Source of the DNA: Persicobacter diffluens
GTDB lineage: Bacteria > Bacteroidota > Bacteroidia > Cytophagales > Cyclobacteriaceae
Length of the DNA: 64,000 bases
Direction of reading: 5' to 3'
NCBI RefSeq assembly: GCF_036244895.1
Contig: NZ_BQKE01000002.1
Span: 744,001 to 808,000, forward strand
The notes beneath the pieces were generated by a model that made no database searches, was not told the DNA's origin, and saw nothing but the letters and a program-made list of their open reading frames with translations. Positions 42,611 to 52,982 of this stretch are shown here, in pieces (the stretch's first letter is position 1; each line of letters opens with the position of its first letter). A program made the translations under genes and the position numbers.

Positions 42611-45600
42611 TACTTCCCGATATTAAAGTGGACATATGTTCTCAATTCCCATTCGTTTCCGTTATCAAATCCCACCGGACTGATGATGGGCGTATTGGAA
42701 GGCGGGATGCTGGCATTGGGCAAATACCTGGGTGAATTTTCATCCAAAGAACGCCAGGTAAAGCGAATGCCCAACTGTGTACTTGGCAGAATATACCAAT
42801 CCTGCTTCCCCACGGAGGTTGAAATATCCGCCATCAACTGTAAGGGGAAAGTTAGGTTAAAGTCACGATGATAATCATAAGGCCCCCAATCATTCACCTT
42901 GACATGGGAATTCAGTTTCATGTTTTTATAGAGGATGCGTAAGTCTCCTCCTCCTCTTTCAATCGGCCTTGGGTCAGAACCTCGGGCCTGCCCGTTACCC
43001 CCGTACCAATTGACGATTATGCCCAGATCGGCATCCACCTTGGAGACAATACGTCCGTAAACTTCCCAGATATCCAGGGCCGGCGGCGCACCATCCGCCG
43101 CTGTTGGCACCCGTCCGGTACCCGGAAAGACGATATTGGCATCATGAGAAGTAGGGTGATGGCGATAGGCAAAACCTACACTGGTCGCAAATTTGGCGTC
43201 CTCCTTCCGGTCGTTATCCCATTCATACATCCAGGTGCCAGGCGTTGGATCGAAGGTAAGCAGCAATTCCCCTCCCACCGTCTCCCGGTTATTGATCACT
43301 ACAAAAGGATCATCCAGTATATTTCTCAAACGGCCGGGGCTACTGACATCGTTGGGCATAGGATCCACCAAAGGCTTTTGCCACAGAAAATTCGGTGCCA
43401 CCTGTAATTTCCCCATCGTGACCGTCAGTCCGGTCAGTACATTATTCTGATTCCCACTGCCGCTGTCTTTTAAGCGCCAGCCGGTGAACGTTTGCGTCGG
43501 ATCCGGACTACCATTGGCGACCAGGCCCATGCTGGCCGCGGAGGCATACCAATTCAGGCGTCCGGAGGAATAGGTCAGTTTCAGCTTCCCCCCCCAGGTG
43601 TCGGAATCTTTTACTTCATCGGTGAAAATCTGATAGTTGCCTTCCGATCCTTTCGATAGCTGAAACGATCTGCCCACCAAAGGCTGGCCACCCCAAATGC
43701 CGCCCAGCTCCGCCTTAAACTTCCCGATCTGCCGGTCAACATGCAGGGTAACTCTGCGGGTACGCGGCTGCGGAACGGCAATGGAAGTCACAATCTGCCG
43801 GGGCTCATCCAAATCCTCATGGTAGATCCCAGTCAGGCCAAATCCCCCGACCTCACGGCTGTATTTTAACAGCAGCGCCGGGTTCCCTCCCCACCACAAT
43901 TCGGGGCCGAAGGCCAATTTAAACCCTTTCAATTCCTTCTTACCAGCTATTTCAACCCCATTCGGAGCATTGCCATTATAAATATCTAAATTCGGACCGT
44001 AATTGGCCTCCGGATACAGACCGAAAAAATCACCCTCATATCCCCAGTGGTAATGCCCGGTCCGGAAAAATCCGTCCAGACTGAAATACTCATGCTCCCA
44101 GCTATAATCAGCCTGATATACCTGCACCCGATTCAGGGCCGTCTGCACGCTATTCCCACTGACATTAGGAATAGCAGTAGGGCGGCCCCGGTTTTCATAG
44201 AAAATTTCATTGATGGGATTGGTGGCCACATTGCCTAAAACGTTAAAGGTAACATTTGCCCGAACATTTTCAGTCGGGCGGGCTTCCACACCAACAAAAA
44301 AAGACTGCATATAATCAAAGCCCTGCCGATCGGGGAAAGTGGTGCTATTCGGGTCCGGATCCTCCGGAGTGATGGTCAATTCCCCTCCCGTAATAAAAGT
44401 AGTAAGTTCGGCCCGCATTTCACTTAGCCGGATCATCTTACTTTCCTGCGCCTGCAAAGCGGCCTGATCTCCTCGTGCTTTCAATACCGCATCCATCACC
44501 AGGATACTGTTAAAATGTTCCTGTACCGAGGCCAGCGTCACCCCCTCTGCATAAGGATTGATTTGATGCGCTTTTTGTAAAGCATAATAGGCCGCCCGGG
44601 GATAAAGGTCATAGAGACCTCTGGGGTTGGTGGGGCCTTTGGCGCAAATGCCAAACCACTCTTCATTCATATTATTTTCTCCCTCCTGAAAATCGAAGGT
44701 GTAACCTCCATTCGCCCAGGAGGCATTGGCATCATGAACATCCAGATTTTTAGTCTGCCAGAATTTCCACCAGCCATCACTGAACTGAAAGGTAAAACCC
44801 CCAAGAGAATTGCCGGCTTTCCCAAAACCTTCAGCGTTCTCATAAATCTCCTTCCAGTTATTCAACAGATATTTGGCCTGGGCCTCCTGATCTTCTACAC
44901 CTGAAACCGCGTTAAATGCATCGGACCCAAATTCCGTGAACAAAATAGGTTTGTTCAGCTCTACCCGAACCCTTTGAAAGGCATCACTAAAAGACATTCC
45001 CCGATACATATTGGTGCCGAAAATATCGATATCCTTACAGGCTTCCTGAATGATTTCAATAAACAACAGGTCGCCATTACAGATGGCTATCGGATGGTTG
45101 GTATCGATAGCTTTCATAGCCAGTGTTCCCTCATTGAACAATTGATACATGGCTAAAGCGCGTTGGGTGGATTTCCGATCCTCTACCGGAATATCTTCGG
45201 TCTCGGCTCCATCCCAAAAAAGCCCGTAATTATTTTCATTTCCTAAAAGGTAGAGCAGCAAGCCCGGCGTGTTTTTATAAGTATCGGCCAGTTCGCGGAC
45301 CTCTTTCAGGAGGAGTTCACGCGTGCGGGCATCACTGTAATCAGTATTGACCACGAAGGCACCATTAATCTCCAGCCCGTATCGCCCGAAAGCATGATTG
45401 AGCATAGTGTAAATGCCATAATTTTCATAAATGTATTTGATCCAGCGGGGAGGAATTCCGGTATATACCCGGATGGTATTGACGCCCATGTTTTTCAAAA
45501 GCGACATTTCGGTATCCAGAGCGGCCTGAATAATATCATCCGGTTGATTCCAGAGACTATAGGAGTAATTAGTCCCGATGGGAAAATAATCCCAGTTCAT

Positions 45601-45738
45601 CCCGTTGACCATAAAATCCTTTCCGTCCACCTGTAGTTTCATCCCGGATTCCAGCTGTTGTACCCGAACCTGGTTTCCCTGAGAAAAAGCTGCGAACGAA
45701 ATAATTATGAAAACGAATACAATGTAGATTTTCCGCAT
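42610..45738 (-). CDS. TIM-barrel glycosidase fused to an outer-membrane beta-barrel
   Basis: The 1042-residue protein has a signal peptide (FAAFSQ). Residues 25-330 form a GH2/GH5-like TIM barrel: KDFMVNGMNWDYFPIGTNYS, then the probable acid/base E168 (LLGNENNYG), INTMYRG-type strand and nucleophile E269 (ILFTEFGSDAF). From about 460 the protein changes to alternating amphipathic strands rich in Gly, Tyr, Trp and Asn, and ends in an aromatic strand (LRTYVHFNIGK), which is typical of outer-membrane barrels. It is the first gene of the GH16 operon. It would hold a glycosidase at the membrane pore, so cleavage could be tied to uptake. I do not know this exact family; the barrel part could instead be a large substrate-binding domain. 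Confidence 0.75.
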   Translation of the reverse strand: MRKIYIVFVFIIISFAAFSQGNQVRVQQLESGMKLQVDGKDFMVNGMNWDYFPIGTNYSYSLWNQPDDIIQAALDTEMSLLKNMGVNTIRVYTGIPPRWIKYIYENYGIYTMLNHAFGRYGLEINGAFVVNTDYSDARTRELLLKEVRELADTYKNTPGLLLYLLGNENNYGLFWDGAETEDIPVEDRKSTQRALAMYQLFNEGTLAMKAIDTNHPIAICNGDLLFIEIIQEACKDIDIFGTNMYRGMSFSDAFQRVRVELNKPILFTEFGSDAFNAVSGVEDQEAQAKYLLNNWKEIYENAEGFGKAGNSLGGFTFQFSDGWWKFWQTKNLDVHDANASWANGGYTFDFQEGENNMNEEWFGICAKGPTNPRGLYDLYPRAAYYALQKAHQINPYAEGVTLASVQEHFNSILVMDAVLKARGDQAALQAQESKMIRLSEMRAELTTFITGGELTITPEDPDPNSTTFPDRQGFDYMQSFFVGVEARPTENVRANVTFNVLGNVATNPINEIFYENRGRPTAIPNVSGNSVQTALNRVQVYQADYSWEHEYFSLDGFFRTGHYHWGYEGDFFGLYPEANYGPNLDIYNGNAPNGVEIAGKKELKGFKLAFGPELWWGGNPALLLKYSREVGGFGLTGIYHEDLDEPRQIVTSIAVPQPRTRRVTLHVDRQIGKFKAELGGIWGGQPLVGRSFQLSKGSEGNYQIFTDEVKDSDTWGGKLKLTYSSGRLNWYASAASMGLVANGSPDPTQTFTGWRLKDSGSGNQNNVLTGLTVTMGKLQVAPNFLWQKPLVDPMPNDVSSPGRLRNILDDPFVVINNRETVGGELLLTFDPTPGTWMYEWDNDRKEDAKFATSVGFAYRHHPTSHDANIVFPGTGRVPTAADGAPPALDIWEVYGRIVSKVDADLGIIVNWYGGNGQARGSDPRPIERGGGDLRILYKNMKLNSHVKVNDWGPYDYHRDFNLTFPLQLMADISTSVGKQDWYILPSTQLGIRFTWRSLDENSPRYLPNASIPPSNTPIISPVGFDNGNEWELRTYVHFNIGK

Positions 45739-46392
45739 ATTCGTGGCATTAGTTTAATGGATTCAGTTCATAAAACAGGTTGATTTAAACAGAGAATTTC
45801 ATGTATAATCATTTGGTTACTAGACTATCATCACAAAATGATATAACTGAGAGCAACCGCACTACCGTTAAAAAATTCTTGCCTGACCTAAATTATTACA
45901 ATGGCGCGTAAGATTTTGTTTAAAAATCAACCTTTCTGAGGGTTGATCCTCCTATTTTTAAATACATCCTCTGATGTGGAGATGAATGATGGTAATTATT
46001 GATGAATATTTTTCAGGCAGCGTGTGGGATATGAAGATAAAATACGATACCTGGAGGTGAACCTAAGCTGAATTATTCACCACAAGATTAGGGTTCCTTC
46101 AAGGGGTTTTCTACCTGCGCATTGTGATTGATTTCGCTGATTTTCTGATAGCCCGATTGGGGTAGGCTTACTTTTCGCTTCATTCATCTGCCCGATGATA
46201 AAAACGTGAAATAGGAAAAATTTCTTCATTTTTCCGCAGCAAGCAACTAAAGCTGGGTTTTCGGATAAAAAAATAGGACGGAGGGAAACTACCAATACGC
46301 GTTGGAAGAAAACCTCCATCCTTTTTTTAAGATTAGAAATATATATTTAAACAGCTTCTTACAGATTACTACTCCCAAAGAAAAGGTCCCTT
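45739..46392. other. Upstream region of the glycan operon, with a family A element
   Basis: The start of the 42610-45738 gene is at 45738, so its promoter lies just above. At 45856-45870 there is ACCGCACTACCGTTA, resembling the susC and GH2 upstream motifs. A minus-orientation family A element fills about 46064-46266: TAAGCTGAATTATTCACC, AAATAGGAAAAATTTC (CTATTT), and CAAGCAACTAAAGCTGG. Confidence 0.45.
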
Positions 46393-47572
46393 TTAATTAC
46401 TTCCAAAGCCATAACCTATACTCATTGTCCAATTCTGGAAATGGTCTCCTCCTAACCGAAATAAGTATTCATAGCCAACCCGAACCAATAAATAATTCAC
46501 TCCAATGTTGTACTTAGCTCCGGTTGAAAGTTGAAGTCAGCAGGTCTTAGAGGGAAACAAATCAAGATACCTAGGCCTCATATTGTTTTCATAGGCCACG
46601 TGACCTTTCTGATGCTGCCAGGATTGGGGTGTCAACCCTAAAGAGAAAAAAGGCTGAACAGCCTTTTGAGGAAGCTCATACCTCAGGCCAAATTGGTATT
46701 TAAAAACAGCATACTGTGCATCCATATTTAAATAACCAAAAGTACTAATCCAGCTATAATGTTGATAATGCAATTGGGTATAATCCAAACCTAACTCCAC
46801 GTTCCATGCCCTGAAAGCTTTCAGCGGCTTAAACAGGAGAAGGATCCCCATAGAAACATTTCGATCGGCAGCGATGGATAAATCATGCTTTTTCATATAA
46901 TAGGATCCAGCATTAAGCCCCAACATAAGCTCTACGGAAGATATATTAATCAAATTTTTGGTGTAATCAATACAGGCATAATCACTACATACCGCTTTAT
47001 GATAATCCTTGGTAATACGAATGAGGTCTTTATACGGAAAATAGGTATCATCTACCCTTTCCTGCACAGAGGGCGCATCATTAAAGTAATAATTCATAAT
47101 CCGTTTGTATTGATTTGAATCCTTTCGTAATACGGTACCATCTTCATCGATAATCTCCACCTCATCATTCGTTAGAGGCTGAAGCTCTTCCCCTTTTTCC
47201 AAAAAATAATAATCCAATCGCCCTAAATTCAAATAATACAAATTAGCGAAACCCTTCACTAAATACTCTAAAAAATACTGACCAGTTTGACCTTTCACCT
47301 CAACCGTTTTACTGACGTATTGCTTCCCCTTTAAAAAACCATAGGCTAAAATATCCGATGGTTCATATTTGAGATTTCCTGCCAGAGATTTGAACCAACA
47401 AAATTTTGCGCTATTAATATTATTCCGATAATCAATTTCTCCAAAAAGAGTATCCCCCTTCATTCTTGACAATAAAACCTGCCTGAAAGTCTCTTTGGGC
47501 CATCAATGTACTGGGTGAAAAGCACCATAAAAAATAAAGCAATAGGCCCACTCTAAAAAATAACAAATCCAT
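46393..47572 (-). pseudogene. Outer-membrane beta-barrel protein, two disabling mutations
   Basis: The gene reads from ATG at 47572 (MDLLFFRVGLLLYFLWCFSP, signal peptide) to GFIVKNEG. A run of five G near 47457 shifts the frame; with four G it continues as GDTLFGEIDYRNNINSAKFC. Later, an in-frame TGA at about 46537 follows RYLDLFPSKTC. The same frame then continues LQLSTGAKYNIGVNYLLVRV and ends in a barrel-like strand, TMSIGYGFGSN. Deleting one G gives 393 codons. The family is related to Bacteroidota barrel proteins that open with a 'GEIDYR' type phrase; I cannot name it. Confidence 0.75.
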
Positions 47573-47895
47573 AAGAGGTTAAATATTAAACTATATACTT
47601 AAAAACCAACCTATAATAGATATTATTATGAAGAAAAACAGAAAACAATAATGGAAATAAAATATATTTAGACAACACCCCCTTCAATTAGGCCAATAAT
47701 TAGGAGCACATTTCCCACATCCAAAATAAAAAATTTAAATAGGAATAGGAATAGGAATAGTACAGAGAACTAGAGGGGCATAAAAAATATCCAGATATAT
47801 TAACGCGAATTAATTTAGTTGAAATGTATTGTCGCTCCCTCACAACAAGTAATCAGTAAAAAAACTCACCCTCAAAAACAAATCTGATAGATACC
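47573..47895. other. Intergenic region, nothing recognised
   Basis: These 323 bases are AT rich. There is a short run of direct repeats, AATAGGAATAGGAATAG near 47738-47758, and nothing else I can support. The stretch lies between the stop of CorA and the start of the decayed barrel gene. Confidence 0.4.
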
Positions 47896-48885
47896 TCACA
47901 ACCACTTCTTCCATTTGGCAATCATAAAAGGAACAATCCCCAATAGCACCATAGAGATCAACGTTAACGGATATCCCCAAGTGGCTTTTAATTCCGGCAT
48001 ATGGACAAAGTTCATCCCATAAACACCGGCCACCAAGGTAGGTAGCGAGATACAAACCGTCACCACGGTCAGCATTTTAAAAATATAATTCTGCTCCAAA
48101 TCTACCCGGTTTGCGACATAATCCTGCAAATCATCCAGCCGCTCAAAATTAAATTGAATATAATCCGACACCACTGATAAATCCTTTAGATCACTTTCAA
48201 TGGTTTCCCACACCTCTAATTTACTTCCCCAGGCAGATTTTTTAAAAAGACTAATGACCCTGGTGGACTCAATTAAAGCCTCTTTAATCAGTAAATTATT
48301 AAAGCTATACTTTGTAATGCGATCCATAATATCATCCTTGAACTTCTTCTCCAGCAATACTTTATTCGCTAAAACTTTAATCTTATGCACCTCCGTTTCG
48401 GTGATGTCAGCAAAATAATCAGAGATAAACTCCACCTGATACTTTAAAATTGCTTCCACCCCATTGGACTTTTGCAATTTCTGAAATCCTTTAGAATAGC
48501 TTTTGTTGAAAAGACTGTTTTCATTGGGACCGGAAAAAAAGAACAGGGCACTGGAAGTAAGGATGAAAAATATAGGAGTCTCCGAAAGGTTCTCTTCCTG
48601 AATTCCGTAGGGAATGGAAATGTGCATGGAAATTTGATTTTCCTGTTCAATCAAATGAGAACTAATCTCTATGTCCTCATAACGCTGCATAATGGAAAAA
48701 TCCAGACCAAAAGTTTGTTGCGCCCATTCCACCTCCTGATGACTATAATCGATAAACTTAATGACATCAAAACGAAGCAGGTGTCCTTTTATCTCGTCCG
48801 TATGCTGAAGCTTAACCGTCTCTCGGTTTTTTAACAGTAATTCGATCATAGGCATTGTATTGGAATTTTCCCTTTGGAAAGTCAA
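47896..48885 (-). CDS. corA: CorA-family divalent metal ion transporter
   Basis: The 329-residue protein has a large cytoplasmic N-terminal funnel (about 1-260) and two C-terminal membrane segments (about 270-290 and 305-325). The signature YGMNFVHMPE after the first TM helix is the GMN selectivity motif. Members transport Mg2+, Co2+ or Ni2+ as homopentamers. The gene stands 33 bp after the stop of the PfkB kinase gene (48919) and may be co-transcribed with it. Confidence 0.92.
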   Translation of the reverse strand: MTFQRENSNTMPMIELLLKNRETVKLQHTDEIKGHLLRFDVIKFIDYSHQEVEWAQQTFGLDFSIMQRYEDIEISSHLIEQENQISMHISIPYGIQEENLSETPIFFILTSSALFFFSGPNENSLFNKSYSKGFQKLQKSNGVEAILKYQVEFISDYFADITETEVHKIKVLANKVLLEKKFKDDIMDRITKYSFNNLLIKEALIESTRVISLFKKSAWGSKLEVWETIESDLKDLSVVSDYIQFNFERLDDLQDYVANRVDLEQNYIFKMLTVVTVCISLPTLVAGVYGMNFVHMPELKATWGYPLTLISMVLLGIVPFMIAKWKKWL

Positions 48886-48918
48886 AGTTCATAGCGACAA
48901 TATGACTATAAACCAATT

Positions 48919-49791
48919 TTAAAGGATAGCCTTCAATGCGGGCATTGCTCCTTTTTGAGTACAAACAAAAGCGGCAATTTTAACCGCTTGCGCATGCAGG
49001 TCTTTTAGCGGTTGCCCCTTCAAAATACCCATGACCAAAGCTGCCGTAAAGGCGTCTCCGGCACCCACGGTATCGCTTACCACCACTTTTGGGCTGGAAA
49101 GCTCAGAGACTTCTCCCCTGGCATCCATCAGTATGCTTCCCTCTGCTCCTTTGGTCAGGGCAATCCATTTCAGTTGATACTGACCAATTAGACTTTTTAA
49201 AGCCGCTATTTCCTCTGAGGGAAGATGGTAAAACTCCTGCAGCACCATAAGCTCTTCCTTATTGATTTTAAGCACGTTACATAACCGCAAAGAATCCTCT
49301 ATGATTACTTTGGAATAAAAATGTTGTCGTAAATTAATATCAAATACTTTCAAACAATCCTCGGGTGCTGATTTCAGTAAACGGCGAATCGTCGAAGCAG
49401 AAACGGCACTCCTTTGCGCCAAAGAGCCAAAACAAATTGCATGCGCTGCTTCCGCCAAGACCTGAATTTCCGGACTAAATGGAATATAGTCCCAGGCAAC
49501 ATCCTCATGTATTGTATATTGGGGAATACCGTTTGAAGAGAGTTCCACCTCCACGGTACCTGTAGGTTGAGCAGGAAGCACTGTGATATAGCGCCCTAAA
49601 TGTTGAGCATTTAGCTGTTGTTGGATTTCATCACCAAGTCCATCCTTCCCTACAGCACTAAGCAGATAGGATTGAGCACCTAATTGCTGACAATGAAAAG
49701 CGAAATTTCCGGGAGCCCCGCCAAGCTGCTTTCCGCCGGGCAAAAGGTCCCATAAAATTTCACCTATCCCAATAATTTTATATTGCTTCAT
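48919..49791 (-). CDS. PfkB-family sugar kinase (fructokinase-like)
   Basis: The 290-residue protein has the two PfkB signatures: GGAPGNFAFHCQQLGAQSYL near 20-40 and SDTVGAGDAFTAALVMG near 240-256, including the GAGD anion hole and catalytic Asp. Family members phosphorylate fructose, ribose, 2-keto-3-deoxygluconate and others. The N-terminal GEILWDLLPGGKQLGGAPGNF is fructokinase-like. Substrate is inferred only. Confidence 0.88.
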   Translation of the reverse strand: MKQYKIIGIGEILWDLLPGGKQLGGAPGNFAFHCQQLGAQSYLLSAVGKDGLGDEIQQQLNAQHLGRYITVLPAQPTGTVEVELSSNGIPQYTIHEDVAWDYIPFSPEIQVLAEAAHAICFGSLAQRSAVSASTIRRLLKSAPEDCLKVFDINLRQHFYSKVIIEDSLRLCNVLKINKEELMVLQEFYHLPSEEIAALKSLIGQYQLKWIALTKGAEGSILMDARGEVSELSSPKVVVSDTVGAGDAFTAALVMGILKGQPLKDLHAQAVKIAAFVCTQKGAMPALKAIL

Positions 49792-49820
49792 GTATTATCC
49801 AATATATGACGAAAACTAAG

Positions 49821-49978
49821 CGCGAGTTTAAAGCCAAAATTCGCCGTAAAAATTTAATTATTGCAGAAGCAATACCTGATTAATTTAAGAGAATAGCATC
49901 GCTATTGTTGATAAAATACGCGGGTACGCTTCCAGTAATTCGAATTTGCAGCCGGAGGGTGTGCTTATAAACACGCGC
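49821..49978 (+). repeat. Family B inverted-repeat element (B-3)
   Basis: The left end GCGCGAGTTTAAAGCC and right end CTTATAAACACGCGC are near-complementary; the copy also has AGAATAGCATCGCTATTGTT and AATTCGAATTTGCAGCCGG. It fills the gap between the kinase start and the 49990-50616 gene. Confidence 0.8.
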
Positions 49979-49989
49979 TCAATAGGCGA

Positions 49990-50616
49990 TTATTCAATCC
50001 AACCCAAAAATATTTCCACATCATCGGACATCCGGCGTACTCTTTTTATTTGATTCACTACCGGTGTATCATAGGGCTTAAACAATCTGTAAAAATCGAT
50101 AAAAGAATCCGCAACCAAATGATTACTTTTATGCCTAAAAAGCATGATCACCCGATTACAATTTTCCGCTCTGGCTGTATATAACAATGCAGCCAGTTGT
50201 TGGAAGTACATGGTAGAATATTCCTCATAATGCATCTCATTTGATAATTCCATCCATTGGAGGTAATCTGAAAACTGCGCCGAAAAATTGGGCACTTCCA
50301 TATTGTTCCCTACTTTCTGTTCGACAGTATCAGCGTCTATTTCTTTAAGATGTAACAATGCCAAGCCTCCCTCAAAGCGACCCATCGCACTGAGATCCAC
50401 CGCAATGGAAAAGGTAGAAGCGGGTAATTTTTTAATAAAATCCGAACAACTTTTAAGATGTTGAAATTCAATATTTTCTTCAATCAACACATATTCAATG
50501 GAAGAAAAACGGGAATCAACAGAAGAAGACCATTGGGGTAATGGATCCTGCACTATTGATTTGTCAGACGTGGGGGCATCCGACACCAATCGATTACTAA
50601 AGGCTTTATATTTCAT
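49990..50616 (-). CDS. Hypothetical protein, 208 residues
   Basis: No signal peptide is seen. The protein begins MKYKAFSNRLVSDAPTSDKS and includes SIAVDLSAMGRFEGGLALLHL and SAQFSDYLQWMELSNEMHYE. It ends VRRMSDDVEIFLGWIE. The acidic, helix-rich composition suggests a soluble protein. I do not recognise the family, though the middle part (IAVDLSAM, RVIMLFRHKSNHLVADSFID) vaguely suggests a Rossmann-like fold. It is divergent from the DUF389 gene, 208 bp apart. Confidence 0.6.
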   Translation of the reverse strand: MKYKAFSNRLVSDAPTSDKSIVQDPLPQWSSSVDSRFSSIEYVLIEENIEFQHLKSCSDFIKKLPASTFSIAVDLSAMGRFEGGLALLHLKEIDADTVEQKVGNNMEVPNFSAQFSDYLQWMELSNEMHYEEYSTMYFQQLAALLYTARAENCNRVIMLFRHKSNHLVADSFIDFYRLFKPYDTPVVNQIKRVRRMSDDVEIFLGWIE

Positions 50617-50824
50617 TGTGGGGAAAAAAATTTAAAATTTGCCTGAAGGAATATAAGAATTATCGGCGGTATTTCTAAAATATACCTGCTAAATTCCACT
50701 CCAAGGACATTTCGCAATGTAAGCAAAGCGTAATACCCAAAAAATATCAGCGGTTCATGAAATAAAGTTATTCCAATTATCCTACATTTGTCCATTAAAA
50801 ACATGGTATATTCCTCGTCAACTT

Positions 50825-52309
50825 ATGGCTCTAAAGGATAAAAGATTTGTAAAGCTGATACGTTTGGTCCTACGGGATTTTATCAATTATAATCGATTGG
50901 TCTTTCACCGTATTGCTAATCTTGCGGCGGACACCGATTATATTGGCACTATTAAGGGCATTAAAGAAGGGGTTGTTCTAATGGGCTCCAACCTATGGAT
51001 CCTGATATGTTCCAATATCATTGCCTGCATAGGTTTGGATGTCAATTCTCCCGCTGTCATTATTGGCGCCATGTTAATTTCTCCTTTGATGTCTCCCATT
51101 TTAGGGATTGGTTTGTCTGTAGGCATTAATGACCGGGAATATCTGATTAAATCTTTACGAAATTTCATGGTGGCCGTTGGCCTGAGTCTGACGGTATCCA
51201 TCATATATTTCAAAATTTCGCCATTTGGTGAACTGACCGAAGAAATGAAAGCCCGGACAGCCCCTACCATTCTGGATGCTTTTGTGGCTTTTTTTGGCGG
51301 ACTGGCCGGCATTATTGCAGGCTCCCGTACTGACAAAACCAATGCGATTCCGGGGGTAGCGATCGCGACCGCCTTAATGCCGCCACTATGTACCGCAGGT
51401 TTTGGCATCGCCAGTGGGGAGTTGAAAATTTTTGGAGGTGCATTTTATCTGTTCTTCATCAATGCGGTCCTGATCAGTCTTTCGACCTATGTGATTGTTC
51501 GACTATTACGATTCCCACAGGTGGAAACCCCTGATGCCCAAGTGGCCGCCAAAACTCATCGATGGGGCTTGTTCATCGTGACTTTATTACTGATTCCCAG
51601 CTTTGTCTACTTATTTGGTGCCGTAAAAAATATCACCGAACGAAAGTTGATTGAAAACTTTATTTCACAAAATATTCATGAGGATTTACTTCAGGGCGTC
51701 CAGTGGTCGGCAAAACGAGACTCACTAAAACAACTTAATTTAAAGGTTTACTATTTCGGTACTTATATTGAACCGGATTCCGTTACGCTTTTGGAACAAA
51801 AGTTAAATAGTGCCTATCAAAGTACCTTGTTGTTAAAATGGGATTTGCCCAAGGCCACCAATATAGACTTAATCCCGACAGATTCTCCCCCTGATCAGGA
51901 GCAGAAGCAATTGAAACAACAATTGATTATTTATAACTCTAAACTGAACATCTTACAACAAAGATTTGATCAGGAATTAAAAAAATCAAATATGGCATTG
52001 GTTGATCAGTTAGCTACTACTGATAGTCTGCAAAAAAGCCTGCTCTACCTCCAAAATGACAGTATTCCGTTTAATGACATTACCAATATTGCGAGGGTAA
52101 TTTTTCCGGAACTCAAGTCCCTCACGATGGGAAAAATCAGCACCACCCAGTTTAAAGGAGAAGACGCAGAGCACCAGGTAATTGCCACTTTTCAATGGGA
52201 CTTGAGCAAACCTCAATACATCAAAGAACGCAAACGAAATGAGGCGCGCCTGTTGCGCTTCCTGGAGGCCAGAACCAAAAGAGGAGTGAAAATTATTGAA
52301 GAAAAATAA
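50825..52309 (+). CDS. DUF389 / TIGR00341-family membrane protein
   Basis: The 494-residue protein has the DUF389 membrane core at about 50-260: NIIACIGLDVNSPAVIIGAM, LISPLMSPILGIGLSVGIND, GGLAGIIAGSRTDKTNAIPG, IATALMPPLCTAGFGIASG. A soluble C-terminal domain of about 220 residues follows with a coiled-coil stretch near 365-400 (QLKQQLIIYNSKLNILQQRF). DUF389 proteins are widespread with unknown function. It ends just before a terminator hairpin at 52352. Confidence 0.9.
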   Translation: MALKDKRFVKLIRLVLRDFINYNRLVFHRIANLAADTDYIGTIKGIKEGVVLMGSNLWILICSNIIACIGLDVNSPAVIIGAMLISPLMSPILGIGLSVGINDREYLIKSLRNFMVAVGLSLTVSIIYFKISPFGELTEEMKARTAPTILDAFVAFFGGLAGIIAGSRTDKTNAIPGVAIATALMPPLCTAGFGIASGELKIFGGAFYLFFINAVLISLSTYVIVRLLRFPQVETPDAQVAAKTHRWGLFIVTLLLIPSFVYLFGAVKNITERKLIENFISQNIHEDLLQGVQWSAKRDSLKQLNLKVYYFGTYIEPDSVTLLEQKLNSAYQSTLLLKWDLPKATNIDLIPTDSPPDQEQKQLKQQLIIYNSKLNILQQRFDQELKKSNMALVDQLATTDSLQKSLLYLQNDSIPFNDITNIARVIFPELKSLTMGKISTTQFKGEDAEHQVIATFQWDLSKPQYIKERKRNEARLLRFLEARTKRGVKIIEEK

Positions 52310-52351
52310 GCTATAGCACGTTCAACCGAATTCTGCTTTCACAAATTCAGT

Positions 52352-52396
52352 AAACCACCATAAAAGCTCATCACAAGTGCATTTTGGGTGGTTTTT
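52352..52396 (+). terminator. Terminator after the DUF389 gene
   Basis: AAACCACC (52352-52359) pairs with GGTGGTTT (52387-52394), followed by more T. The loop is long (27 bases), so the structure is a moderate one. Confidence 0.65.
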
Positions 52397-52426
52397 CCGG
52401 TTTTCAGCCATCCAAATTAGTATCCT

Positions 52427-52652
52427 TAAGCCGGATTATTCCTGCTTAGCTTAAATCCTCGCTTCGTTGAAAGGCGGAAAAATGACCGAATTTTTCCTAT
52501 TTCGAGTTTTTCCCAAGGAAGCAGATGAAGAAGGAGAAAGCAAGCTTGCCCAAATCTGGGCTATAACAAAATCAGCAAGCACAAATATAGTGGATTGACA
52601 ATTAGTTAGTTAAGACATTTCACAAAATCTGACGGTGAATAATTTGGGTTAA
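52427..52652 (+). repeat. Family A MITE-like element, full copy
   Basis: The left end is TTAAGCCGGATTATTCCTGC and the right end CGGTGAATAATTTGGGTTAA, 226 bp apart. The interior has TTAAATCCTCGCTTCGTT, GGCGGAAAAATGACC, CTATTTCGAGTTTTTCCC and GAGAAAGCAAGCTTGCCC. This and the next copy are the best-preserved members. Confidence 0.88.
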
Positions 52653-52758
52653 AACAGCCGTAAGGATATACCAGGCAGCCATGGCATTTTTTGAGCGGGA
52701 TAATTCCATCTGGCAAAAGCAAAGTGCTGCTCTGATGACAAAAAATGGGCAATAATCT

Positions 52759-52982
52759 TAACCCGACTATTCCTGCTTAGCTTAAATCCTCGCTTCGTTA
52801 AAGGGCGGAAAAATGACCGAATTTTTCCTATTTCGAGTTTTTCCCAAGGAAGCAGATGAAGAAGGAGAAAGCAAGCTTCCCCAAAATTGGGCGATGATAT
52901 ATTAATAAATCTCGCCGCAATGCATTAATAATAAATTGTTTATGTTGATCCGTTGAATCTAGCGGTGAATTATTCAGTTTAA
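52759..52982 (+). repeat. Family A MITE-like element, full copy
   Basis: The left end TAACCCGACTATTCCTGC and right end AGCGGTGAATTATTCAGTTT are 224 bp apart. The first 120 bp are nearly identical to the copy at 52427; the second halves have diverged. The two lie in direct orientation with 106 bp between them. Confidence 0.85.

Noticed and set aside
46077..46319. 80-codon ORF upstream of the glycan operon
   Set aside because: It lies within a minus-orientation family A copy and has no start context or family.
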